Positions 32,057 to 42,586 of a stretch of 64,000 bases of DNA are shown here, piece after piece. The stretch's first letter is position 1. The number at the start of each line of letters is the position of its first letter. The notes under the pieces were generated by a model that searched no databases, was not told the origin of the DNA, and saw nothing but the letters and a program-made list of their open reading frames with translations. Source of the DNA: Heloderma charlesbogerti (taxonomy: Eukaryota > Chordata > Lepidosauria > Squamata > Helodermatidae); NCBI GenBank assembly GCA_026122225.1, contig JANEZZ010003055.1:1-64000 (forward strand), read 5' to 3'. Both the position numbers and the translations under genes were made by a program.

Positions 32057-32160
32057 ATACTCCTCAGTCACCGCCTAAGTAAAGTAAGTATAAGAAAGTT
32101 GAAACCAAAACCCAACCCATGAGCAATTCTCAAAAATTTTAGCACTGCACTAGTAAAGAC

Positions 32161-32730
32161 ATTGCTCCTGCAGCCCTCTCAGCCTAGGACTGAGGCTCAT
32201 AAGTTGGTGTTTCCAGAACCCCACCCAGAACTCAGCTGCAAGACATCCTTCTCATAAGGAGGGCCTTCCCCAGGAGGAGCTGTTTACTCACAATGAGCTT
32301 TCCTTTGCAGCTGGGCAACCCTTCTCACAGTGATTGTCCTGGCTTGCCTCTTGAGATGCCATTGCTTTCAGGGGCTAGCTGGTCACCCAGCCTCTTCTCT
32401 CAGAGGTGGAGTTCCCCTTCTCCTGTGGGGACAGACCTATGGCCATCTTTCCTAAGGCCCCATGGTCCTCCTGGTTTGCCTCCCAGTCTTCATTCATTCA
32501 TTCATTCATTCATCACTTTTCTTTACTGCCATATCGTGAACAATCTCTGGCCGGTTCACAATATGATGAAACCAAATATAAAATATTAACCTACACAAAT
32601 TTAAAACAGTTTAGTTTTAGTTGACTAAAATTTATGAAATTAATTGACTACAGTTCCTTTAACTGGGTGACAGCCCTAATTTAGATGCTTCTCTCACCCT
32701 TCCAGCTACTGTGACAATAGACTAGGCCTT
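32161..32730. other. Unannotated DNA with (CATT)n
   Basis: A CATT tetranucleotide run lies at 32491-32513. Nothing else is recognised. Confidence 0.45.
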
Positions 32731-32945
32731 AAGAACATAAGAACATAAGAAGAGCCCTGCTGGATCAGACCAAGGATCCATCTAGTTCAACATTCTGTTC
32801 ACACAGTGGCCAACCAGCTGCCCATAGGAAGCCCACAAGCAGGACAGGAGTACAACAGCACCTTCTCACCCATGTTCCCCAGCAACTGAAGTACATAGGC
32901 TCACTGGAGGTATCACATAGCCATCAAGACTAAGAGCCATCTTGT
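32731..32945 (-). mobile_element. CR1 LINE 3' end
   Basis: GAACATAAGAAGAGCCCTGC, GGATCAGACCAAGG, CATCTAG, CACAGTGGCCAACC and CCCACAAGCAGGAC, read in reverse, give the CR1 tail. It is 5'-truncated. Confidence 0.8.
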
Positions 32946-33062
32946 GTGAGCCATCATGAGCTCTTTCTACTTCTCTTCAGGGCAATCAGTTTTCTGTTTG
33001 TGGAAAAGTGTGATTATTGGATATGCCACCAACCAATATTTTTCTGATCTGATATGTTATGA

Positions 33063-33245
33063 GAAGTACAGCTGCTTTGTGGTAGAATCCCTGCATTTTG
33101 TGCAAAATGTCCCATGTTCAATCCCCAGTATCTCAAGGCAGAGGTGAGGAAATGTCCTCCTGAGACCCTGGAGAGCCACTGACAATCAGTGCAGACAATA
33201 CTGAACTAGATGAGCCAAGGAGTATAAGGCAACTTCCTTTGTTCC
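33063..33245 (+). repeat. tRNA-Ala-like SINE, head partly missing
   Basis: The B-box-like GTTCAATCCCCAG is followed by GACCCTGGAGAGCC, CAGTGCAGACAATACTGA and GGCAACTTCC. It is the forward orientation of the unit at 22556 and 45332. Confidence 0.72.
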
Positions 33246-34510
33246 GCTGTCTAAACCATGGATCTACCCCAGAAATTTGGGGGTTTCTGGGGTAGGTTGT
33301 CCCACTGAGAATTGGAAGGTAAGATGGGCCTTCTCCACAGTGGAGAATGGGATGGATTTTTGACCTTCCTGACTCTGACTTTACCATGATCTGACAATAA
33401 TTCAGAAGACCTGTCATGGCAAAATGCTCATGTCTGACAAATTGATGCATTGAGGGGGAAATAATGTCAAATGGTTTGGCAAGAGGAGAATTGGTTGACT
33501 GAGTCTTGACATTATGAAACTGTAGGGACCTGATTTATGGGGCAAAACCTATGTGGAGTATCTCCAGTAGAGTTGAGCCGAAATTTCTCAGAATAATTTT
33601 TTCTGAGAACAGTTCTGAGATGTCTCCACTTGCATCACCTCTAAAGATGGGAGATTCCTAGATGAGCCTCCAAGGATGTTAGTGTTTAGGTACATTCATG
33701 TAGGTGGTGCTACAAGTACCTGGGTCCCCAGCCAATTAGGGCGATAAAGGTAACCACTGCAACCAGTGGAGTTGGTTCAAAACTGGTGAGATATATACCC
33801 CAAATCCCCATCAGTTATAAGCTATCTTGCACATGTATGGACTGTTGGACTTACACCAAGGAGACCAGGGTTAAAATTCTTACGCAGCTATGAAAATCAC
33901 TTTGTGACTTTTGGCCAGTCGCTCCATCTTGGCCTAAACCCTGCAGAATTATTATGAGGATAAAACAGGTGATGGGGAGAGAACCGAGAACCAGGGATGC
34001 CACCCATAGCTCCAAGACTAGTGCAGATCCATATCTCCATATCCAAGGCAAATGACCATTCAAAATTCAATACAAAATGCTCCTGGAGTAGGAGTTTCTC
34101 AGCTGGACCTGGATCTAGGCATCATGGGGAGGTGTCTAGCTGCTGCCTCCACTCCATCTGATGGAGGGTGAGATCTCTCCTGGATCTGGATCCAGGCATG
34201 ATGGGATACATTGACAAATATGTCCCCCTGTGCACCAGTCTCGGACATGTAATGATTTGGCGTTAACAAAACGGTTCTGGATGTGCTTAAGGTGATTGAA
34301 AGGCAGGTCAATATAATCAAAGTATTTTAAAACTGTGCTACATTCAAGCAACAGATAGATTTGGGCTGCACTACTAATTTGGGGAGGAATGGAGGCACAC
34401 TGCAGGCAGGTGGGATCTGTGGGAGGAAGACTTATTTGGATTTACTGACTCATGCATCCAAAAATCAAATGTCTTAGACCAACCCTGCCCCTTGAAATTA
34501 TTTATTTTAT
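33246..34510. other. Unannotated DNA
   Basis: I recognise no gene or repeat family in this stretch. Confidence 0.4.
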
Positions 34511-34540
34511 CACACACACACACACACACACACACACCCC
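34511..34540. repeat. (CA)n microsatellite
   Basis: CA run directly before a TAGGAATAGG sequence that looks like a hAT-like end. Confidence 0.95.
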
Positions 34541-35330
34541 TAGGAATAGGGCAGAAATTTGTTCTGTTTTGGTTTACCGTGAACTTACCAAAAGCTGCAA
34601 TTTCAAACCAATATGCAAACTGAAACGTAGTTATCCTTTGAAATTTGCATTTCTCTGAATTTCGCAAAGGAGTTTTCCAATAAAAAAAGTCATATAAAAT
34701 ACATATTAGGGAAAAGTGCTTGCAAAAATGTGCATATGAGTGAAAATACTGTGAAAAACTTCATATCACAAAAATTGCTTGCAAAAATGTGCATATGAGT
34801 GAAAATACTGTGAAAAACTTCATATCACAAAAATTGCTTGCAAAAATGTGCATATTAGTGAAAATACTGTGAAAAACTTCATATCACAAAAATTGCTTGC
34901 AAAAATGTCCATATTAGTGAAAATACTGTGAAAAACTTCATATCACAAAAATTGCTTGCAAAAATGTGCATATGAGTGAAAATACTGTGAAAAACTTCAT
35001 ATCACAAAAATTGCTTGCAAAAATGTGCATATGAGTGAAAATACTGTGAAAAACTTCATATCACAAAAATTGCTTGCAAAAATGTGCATATGAGTGAAAA
35101 TACTGTGAAAAACTTCATATCACAAAAATTGCTTGCAAAAATGTGTGCATTAGGCAAAACTCCATACAAAAATGAGAATATTAGGAAAACTGCACACACA
35201 CACAAAATGCCTATGCATTTCAAGGCAAAAAATAATCTCAAAGTTTGGAACACACTGAATTTAAGATTAGAAAAACAGGAAACCGAGGGGAAACCAAACT
35301 TGTCAGGCTTGCCAGTTCCCACATACACAT
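34541..35330. mobile_element. Likely hAT-like element carrying an expanded tandem core
   Basis: The start TAGGAATAGGGCAGAAATTTG resembles the start of 16722-17464. ACTTACCAAAAGC near 34588 is a minus-strand donor-like motif. The right boundary and the duplication were not found. The tandem array at 34718-35157 occupies its middle. Confidence 0.45.
34718..35157. repeat. 59-bp tandem repeat, seven copies plus a partial
   Basis: Units begin GCTTGCAAAAATGTGCATAT and start at 34718, 34777, 34836, 34895, 34954, 35013 and 35072, each exactly 59 bp apart; an eighth begins at 35131 and breaks off. Copies differ by only a few substitutions, for example CATATGAG against CATATTAG. The near identity means recent amplification. 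Each unit holds the TGCAAAAATGTGCAT word also used in family I cores. Confidence 0.96.
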
Positions 35331-35902
35331 ACACTCGCACATTTCCTGTTGCTAATATTCCGGCTGCTCCTGCCACTTTCTGCCTTGATTAGAACAATAC
35401 ATCTCACTATTGAGCTTGCTGAATCACAGGAATGACTCAGCACCTCTCTTACAGATTGGAAATTATTAATAAGCCTCGATGTAACTGTACTTTTCCTTCC
35501 CTCCTTCTGTCTCACACGATATCTTCAGTTTGCTTTCCTGGGGATTGAAAAGGGTGGAAGTACAGTTTGGGTGTGTGTGGGGGGTCAGAGTTGTACAGAA
35601 AGACACCTTGCTGTTTAATAAATTATAGAAAAGCTTCATAAAATGTCTGGCAAGTGCATACCTCATGCAGAAAATGTTAACGGAATAACACAAGATGAAT
35701 AATAGAAAAGGGTTCTTGAAAAATTCATAATTTCCAGGCACCAGTGAAGGGCAGCTCCCATGCAGTCTGTATTTGCCTGTGGAAAAGCGATTAAAATATA
35801 TATTATTTGTCCTGTCTGTAGGCAATGTATTATTAAGTGGATACCAGTGTGGTACTTGGGAAGGGGTGGGATGTGTGAGAATCCATTTCATTCTGTTTAG
35901 AA
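35331..35902. other. Unannotated DNA
   Basis: No gene or repeat family is recognised. Confidence 0.4.
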
Positions 35903-35933
<31 letters not shown>

Positions 35934-35971
35934 GAAGGAAGGAAGGAAGAAAGAAAGAAAGAAAGAAAGAA

Positions 35972-36010
<39 letters not shown>
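35903..36010. repeat. Compound (AAAG)n-(GGAA)n-(GGCA)n microsatellite
   Basis: AAAG units pass to GGAA, back to AAAG and then about ten GGCA units. The first 70 bases are pure purine on this strand. Confidence 0.96.
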
Positions 36011-36011
<1 letters not shown>

Positions 36012-37379
36012 AGGGGACTCCTCGTGGGTGCTTTTGTATTGGATGCTTTACGAGCTTTTTAATCGGCCATTTGGAAAACAAAAAGCAAGGTTTTAATTAT
36101 GACCCCCTGCCTCCCAGCAGTGCTCTTTGTTCATTCCCTTGCTCTCTGTTTCCATGACGGTTGCTGGGAAAACGCAATAAAAAATGTCTCTTTGCCTTTT
36201 TATTTATCACTTCAATACAGAGAAAGCAACTTGGTATACAAGACAATATTCCAGAAGACAAGGGTGTTGGAGGTGGCGAGGGGGGGCGGGCATTGGGTGG
36301 CAGAGATGATGAACAGAGAGGGCCAGACCAAACATTGCCCTTAATATGCAGCTGCCAGAAAAAATGGTAGCTGCTCATCTAACTCCCCTGCCATCACCAC
36401 CTCTTTGATTTCTAGAGCAATTTATCCATTGTCTGATGCCACCATGTCCCACATTTTCCCTCCCCCCACCAATGGCAAGCAATGATGCACTTGTGACGTC
36501 AGTCCATAGGACATTTTACTAGTGATAACGGTGGAGACATTGCAGTGTGTGGTGAGATGGGCACTGATTTGTACAGGGGGCTTTCAAGAAAAGAAAAGGA
36601 ACAAGAATGTTATTAGCACTCATCACCTTTTAAAAGAGGACCGTCTCTGATTAAAATCCAATTAAAAATCTGCATTTTTAACATCTGTGCTTAATGAATT
36701 AATCAATGAGTGATGCCAATTAATTAATAGATGCTTTCAGGGTTAATTGGAATGTGGTGACACTGATGATGGTAGGCATTGGACTGGTCATGTTGTGGCC
36801 CACATGCCTCCAAGGCGAGCAGGTTGAGGGGGGAGCCAGGATAAAAATTTTGGCACTTTTGCTGATGATTGACCATGGGAAGAATGATATATGAAGGGAA
36901 TCTGGACAGCTGCTGCCCATGTTTTTCTGTGGATGTCTCAGCCCTTAATTATTGCTGCAGAATACATACATTGCCAGTGCCATTTACTGTTTCCCATTTC
37001 CAAAAGGAAGAAATGAATCAGAAGCAGTCCTTTTAATTTAATTTTGGCAGGACATAGAATTGTTCAGGGCCAAAGTAAGGGGGTAGCTTACACAGCTGGG
37101 AAAATCAAGTGGCAAAGGGTTTCCTGGAATCTCCCACTTGATGCTACAGGGTGTGCAGGTGGGTGGATTCCATATTTGAATGTTTCCATGGAAAACTACC
37201 ATGCAGAGAGAAGGCTAGAGTAGAATCCTTCTCTCTCATGAGCTAATTTTCTTTCTGCAAGGCAGTTGTATTTGTTTGTTTGTTTGTTTTATGACAGGAC
37301 ACCCACCCACACCCCGGCATCCCTGAGTGGTATATTACAGGAAAAACTCTACCATTTCATTTGACTGATTTGTGTAGAC
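36011..37379. other. Unique-looking DNA, possible conserved noncoding element
   Basis: From about 36600 to 36760 the sequence is rich in TTAATTAA and ATTAAT homeodomain-type words (GATTAAAATCCAATTAAAAA, CAATTAATTAATAG) and carries no repeat signature. This texture is typical of developmental enhancers but is not proof. A (GTTT)n run lies at 37270-37290. Confidence 0.3.
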
Positions 37380-37519
37380 CAGGGGTGGGCAATCTGTGGG
37401 CCCTAGATGTTGTTTGAATGCTCCTTTACTCATGATCCCTCATCACTGGCTCTGCTGGCAAGGGCTGATGGGAGTTGCAGTCCAACTAACATCTGAAGAC
37501 CCACAAATTGCCCACCCCA
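37380..37519. mobile_element. Short hAT-like MITE (CAGGGGTGGGCAA ends)
   Basis: CAGGGGTGGGCAATCTGTGG is mirrored by CCACAAATTGCCCACCCCA. Flanks GTGTAGAC (37372-37379) and GTGTAAGC (37520-37527) differ at two positions. It is about 140 bp long. Confidence 0.75.
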
Positions 37520-37520
37520 G

Positions 37521-38150
37521 TGTAAGCCAACCCATGTAAGATGACCATAAAATATCCAACATTAGGACTAGTGCTGTGTGCAGTTTTTTTGGGGGGGTCA
37601 GGTAAGATGTGCTCAGTATCCCCCTTCCTACTCACCACCATCACCCGCTCACTTCTCCTTCCCATCTAGCCCCAGTTCCCACCACCACCCCAAGGGAAAG
37701 GGTAGGTGAGTGAACAGGCAATCATGGTGGCTACTCCTTCTCCCCACTCCCATTGCTCATTGTCCGAGTTCTCCTTCTGGGCCACAGGGATAGAGTGGGT
37801 CCCAATGGGAAGGAGCAGCAGCTGTAGCTGGACCAGGGTGCTCTAGTGGTCAGCAGTGAGAACCCTAGTTGAGTGTGGCCTTGGCAGGTGCCCAGTGTTG
37901 CTACCTCCTGATGCTGGCTTTGCTTAAGTGGGTTTATGGCAGGTGGGGTATTTGTTGAGGCTGGGCATTTAAATTGCCTGGACCTCTGAGCATGCATCTC
38001 ATTGCAGGGCCCTTGTCCCTGAGAGCCAAGCCACCACCATTTGCCCTCACCACAGTATCTGCAAATGCACTACTTCGTTTTCCCCTTTTCGAGGGAATGG
38101 CTGTTTTCCACTTACATACGAGGAACTAAAGGGATGCACCATTAGGGTGT
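37521..38150. other. Unannotated DNA
   Basis: GC-richer sequence without a recognised gene; it ends in GGTGT, the left duplication of the next LTR. Confidence 0.4.
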
Positions 38151-38679
38151 TGTCAGGGTGGACACTGAGCCCATAGAATCCCAGAGTAGTTCTGATTTGG
38201 AGGAAGAGCAGTCGCTCCTGGGAGAGGAGCGCGCCCCTTTTTCCCAGGGCCCGCAGCTGACAGAGATTCCTCCCACCCACATTCCTAGATTAGAAAGCAG
38301 TCCAGGGAGTGACCCAGCACCGATAGCAGACTGGTTGGATGCGCGGCACAGATGCAGAGAGCGGCGCCAAATGGAGAGCGTGGAAAGGAGGCGTAGCGCC
38401 CGGTTGGCGCTCAAAGAACGGTTGCGCCCAGAGGATCCAAGGGAAAAGGGGAGGGATTCTCCCTAGTCCTTACATTCAGGGGTCTGCCAGTAATTGCTTT
38501 TCAAACGGGGACCAACTGTTCCAACTTAGGGCATAGGGATGCTGCTGCTCAGATCTAGTTGCTACCTGTAGAGTTGTAAGTTGTAAAAGAAGAATAAAGC
38601 TTTAAAAAGAATCCCTTTGTCTGTGTCTGGACTTGGCTACTGGATTAGACTGAGAGAGCCCTCCAAGGAGCCCTTGACA
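38151..38679 (+). mobile_element. Solo LTR, ORF-bearing family (copy 3, best preserved)
   Basis: A 529-bp unit starts TGTCAGGGTGGACACTGAGC and ends AGGAGCCCTTGACA. GGTGT is repeated exactly at 38146-38150 and 38680-38684. AATAAA is at 38593-38598, about 80 bp before the end, placing R and U5 in the 3' part. There is no internal region on either side, so it is a solo LTR formed by recombination of two LTRs. It has the same layout as 4287-4816 and 42587-44075. Confidence 0.92.
38158..38466 (+). other. Open reading frame within the LTR
   Basis: This frame is open from the LTR's 5' edge to a TAG at 38464-38466, about 102 codons. It has an acidic, Ser-rich N-terminal part (VDTEPIESQSSSD) and an Arg-rich C-terminal part (CRERRQ, RRRSARLA). 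The copy at 4287-4816 keeps the same frame and length without indels; the copies at 8647 and 42587 have stops. The frame is open across the LTR start, so in a full element it could be the tail of an internal polyprotein reading into the 3' LTR, or an accessory frame. No family is recognised. Confidence 0.5.
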
Positions 38680-38860
38680 GGTGTATACACGTGCAGTGAA
38701 ATCTGATCCCTGCCTCCAGTGAGACCTGCCATCAACAATCATCTAGCCCCCTCCTATCTGAATCCCATTCTGGATTCATTCTGCTTCTTGGTCATGCTAG
38801 AGAGTGACGGAATGTTGGAAGAGTGGGATGGGATTTTGGAAACTGGCTCTTCTTATATAC

Positions 38861-39264
38861 CAGGGATAGGCAAAGCATGATCCATGGACCATTGGTTACC
38901 CCCATTGCAGCCCCTGCCATCCCCCTGTGCCCCCTCCCCAAATTAATAATAATAATAATAATGGCATCCACTGCAGTTATGAGGTGTCCAAATGGCCAAG
39001 AGTAGATTTGGAAGCTACATTTATCCCTTTTGGTGCTTTGTAACCACCACGGAGTGCCAAAAAGGTTAGCTAGCAAACAAGCTACATCAGGCGCTGTACC
39101 ACTGTGTATTGGTACAGAGTGCCCCCCCCTCCGCTTTTAGGTGCCAAACGAGCAATTTCAGGCTCTCTTTTTTTTCTTTTTGTGGGGAGTCTGTGGACTG
39201 TGGCCCATGGTGGGGTCCTGGAGGTGAAAATGGCCCCCAGACCTCTGGAAATTGCCCACCCCTG
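38861..39264. mobile_element. hAT-like element (CAGGGGTGGGCAA type)
   Basis: It starts CAGGGATAGGCAAAGCATG and ends AAATTGCCCACCCCTG. TTATATAC (38853-38860) and TTATCCAC (39265-39272) differ at two positions. It is about 404 bp, with ATGGCCCCCAGACCTC next to the right end as at 9196. An (AAT)n run lies at 38944-38963. Confidence 0.78.
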
Positions 39265-39272
39265 TTATCCAC

Positions 39273-41239
39273 AGATATGTGTGACATGCAACCCCCCCCC
39301 CAACCTACCCATAAAAACAGCTGCACCATGCTGAGGGCAAAATGCAAGGCAGTCTCATGATCCATGCTTGTATGAACTTCTTTTCTCCCCTTGGCTTTTT
39401 CTTCTTTTCTCACCACTTTTATGATCTTCTTTTCTTCCCTTTGCTTTTGAGTTTGATGCTTCAAGCTAAGCTAGCTTTCTTCCCTCGGTATCCCCCTTCC
39501 TGCCTGCCCCAGTACCCATTCTGGAGGATCTAAATTAAAATCTCTTATCATTTCCCCAATAACCCCCCTTTGATGCCCCAAATGCCATAGAATCCTTTCC
39601 TGCTTCAATCTTGCATGAAACTTTGGATAGCTTTTGAACAGCCTAAATGATTCTGTACACCTCACAGAAAATGCCGGTCACACCGAGATCCCTGCTGGAG
39701 CTGCTGAGTCAAGCACAGCAGTCTAAGGAAGCTTTATGAGGTTACAAGTGGAATTATTCTCAAGAGCAGCTAAGAAGGTCCTGCAGCCACCAACACAAAC
39801 CTTGGCATCCTGTGTCTCCAAGAGGGAGAGAACAGCATTGTCTCCGTTGCTTCATATGGCGAATCGTTGTTATATCTTTCCAGTACACTTGGCAGCTACT
39901 GTAGCTGCTCTTTTGGCTGCCAGTTATATGTTATAACATTTATAACGACTTCTGCTTTATGGAGGATATCGGTGCTGTGCCGGTCCCTCCCCAACAGTTA
40001 ACACAAACGTTTTCCTTCCAGCTTGGCCTTACTCAATGTGCCTTGCAGTATGCAGTGCCTCCGTGTACCACACTGTAGGGGTTACCTGTCCTCTGAGTTA
40101 GTTACTGTAAAATAATGAATACATTTGGTTCTGTACGCAGAATCCTCAGGCCATAATCCAACACAGAACTAATCCTGCTTGATGTTCCCATAAGCATCAA
40201 AGAGTTTAAGCACACTTCCCTCGGGGTTGGATTGTGACTTAAATATGCTACTGCTCCCATAAGCAGGCACTGACGTGGGGTGAGTGTGTGGGTGGAGGAC
40301 TTATTACTATTATTATTAACGTATTTATTTATACTTCACATTTTAAGGCAAGCCCCAAAGGCAGCTTATTATACAAATGTTCAAAACAACAACACGATCC
40401 AGTGGAACAAAAAAACATATAATTAAAACAGCATCAGATAAAATTCTATATAGTGGGCAGCAATAAAATCAGCCACCCCAATTGTGAATGTGGCATGTTT
40501 TAAGAGTGTAAAATAATTACTAATGATGGGTAAATTATCTTGCTCATGTGTCTGTTGCTGGCAAGAGGTGGTAAGCATTTTTTCAACAGGGCCCAGATCT
40601 ATTGTTGGTTTTATTTTCATTCATATTCATTTTATTGTCAATATGATTTGCCTTTACAATGTAACAGAAGTAAAAAAATAACAGCAACATAGAATTGAAA
40701 CGAGCATTATAAAATCCTAGCAAATTAATAAGCATGCAACATCCTTTAGCCTCGTTAGGTTGGCAAGAAACCATATTCATTATTCATAATTGTTATATAC
40801 CATTGTCTTCTTTTTAATATCTTATTGTTTTTAATTGATATTTTATTATGTTATGCATTAAGAGCACATCCAGCCAAAGATAAGCATCTTTAAATCCCAT
40901 CTTTCTTTTTTTCTCTTTTTTTTAAGTGAGAGAGTTCAGTATTGAAAATGCATTACTTTGGCTGGATAGTGCTCTATCAATGTTTTCAGTAAGGCTGATT
41001 CAAACATTCCACCAGCAGAACGTTTGGTAGTTTGGTGGATGAGATGGTGGGGGTGAAACCATTCCCAAAGGTCAGGATGGAGTGGGCCTGTGAAGGTTTG
41101 AGGCCAACAGAGGCAAGGGAAGTTAAAAAAAGAAAAAGAAAAATCAGGCTTAGAGGGCTGTTTTTGTTGTTATTGTTGAGAGGGGGTATCCCTGAGTAGT
41201 TTCATTTTCCCAGTTAGGTTTCATTTCTTCAAGTTTGAA
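39273..41239. other. Unannotated AT-rich DNA
   Basis: No gene or repeat family is recognised. The stretch 40290-40900 is very AT-rich. Confidence 0.4.
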
Positions 41240-41626
41240 ATAGTACTTTCAGTTTTGAGGGAGGAGGAGAAAGCCCGTAAGAGCAGAGTTGGGGAGACTG
41301 AAAAGGGAGCAGGAGGAAGCAGCCTGAAGAAGTCTAACTACATCTGTGATAAAGGAACTTGTGTTTTGCAACCTTTATTTTCTCTTAATGCCTTTTGTAT
41401 CATTCCACTCTATTGTGTAAATACCTTCAGCTGTGATTTGCTTTAATTTACCAGTAAAGTGTCGCGGTTAAAACCCAAGTGTTTGGAGTGCTACTCACCC
41501 CATCTACAGCCTAACCCCGTGTTACTGGAAAAGGTAAAGTTAACGAAGGAAGGTGGGACTCTTAAGGATGTAAGAGATCCTTAAGGGGTTGCTCAGGGGG
41601 TTCAGGTCATAAGGGGAACCCTGACA
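41240..41626 (+). mobile_element. Possible LTR fragment
   Basis: The stretch ends AGGGGAACCCTGACA, like an LTR terminus. It has a CCAGTAAAG near 41451 and a GC-poor, promoter-like middle. A left end and duplication were not found, so the call is weak. Confidence 0.25.
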
Positions 41627-42335
41627 GGGCAATAATCAGATGGAGTGGTGGGGGTGGGGGAGAATTTTCGGATGGGGGAGATTCTGGCTATTTGATGAGA
41701 TGGCAAAGCAGTTTCTCCACTTCCTTCCTCCTCCTCCCCTGGCTGTGACAATGCAGGGGTGGCTGTAGCATGCCTGCATCTTCGTGGTTGGAGCCCGCAT
41801 GGAGGATGGCAATGTGATATCCTCTGCAGGGGCAGTATTAAGGGTAAGCATGGTTGAGCACCTGCTGAGGGCCCGCACCCCAGCAGAGGACCACTGGCAA
41901 GAGCTCCCTGGAGTTGCTCCTTCTCATCACCGTTCCAACCTGCTTGTTCAGCTGACTCTTGCTCTGGCCCAGACAACAGTGGTGGTGAGAAGGAGGAACA
42001 GCAGATGCCTCTGCCTGCTTGCTCACTGGATCTCTGCCTCTCAAGCAAGCAAGTGGTAGTAATGATGAGAAAGAGGAGAAGCATTAGCAGCTGGTGGCAG
42101 TGGCACTGAGAAGGTAGAGTCACTGAGGGAGGGGACCTCTGAGGGTGTCTTGCCCAAGGTTCTTAAAAAACCTGGAGCCAGCACCAGTCCTCTGGATGTA
42201 GGGGGGCAGCTCCCTGGGGTCTTCCTAGAGAACTGGGTCCCAGGGAGGTGCCAGCTTCATGATGCCTTTCTGTAACTAAGTGCTATCTCTGAATCAGCAA
42301 CTCCAGAGCCTCTTCTGAAGACAAAAGGTCAGGAT
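41627..42335. other. Unannotated DNA
   Basis: No recognised gene or repeat. The last 8 bases, GTCAGGAT, are the left duplication of the following element. Confidence 0.4.
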
Positions 42336-42586
42336 TAGGGATGGCGGAGAATTCTGCCACAGATTTCAGTGAGGCAGAATGCACTGGCATTTGGCCCCCC
42401 AAAATCCGTGGCGGAACGGCCTGCCCCCCCCCCGCAGATTCCGCCTGGGACGAGACTTACCTGGGGCAGATGTTCCAGACGATGGTGGCGGCTCCGGCGG
42501 CGGCGGCTGGTCTTTTGACCAGCTGCCACGGCCGCCATTTGCATTCTGGTCTTTTCCATGATAGGCTACGTAAGTCTTTACATAGC

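Larger units (their letters stand above)
30871..32152. mobile_element. Family T hAT-like element with nested copy
   Basis: It starts CAGAGCTGTGCACAAATGG and ends AGCACTGCACTA. GTAAAGAC is repeated exactly at 30863-30870 and 32153-32160. It contains the element at 31146-31545 and a MITE half at 31968-32056; the rest is close in length and order to 4912-7378. It is inserted in a SINE. Confidence 0.87.

Noticed and set aside
34718..35157. CRISPR array from 59-bp regular spacing
   Set aside because: The whole 59-bp unit is repeated with no unique spacers; it is a tandem satellite.
35773..36096. A Lys, Glu and Arg-rich frame
   Set aside because: It reads through the compound AAAG and GGCA microsatellite.
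41784..42123. Overlapping frames on both strands of a GC-richer stretch
   Set aside because: Neither has recognisable domains, and frames on both strands argue for chance in GC-rich DNA.
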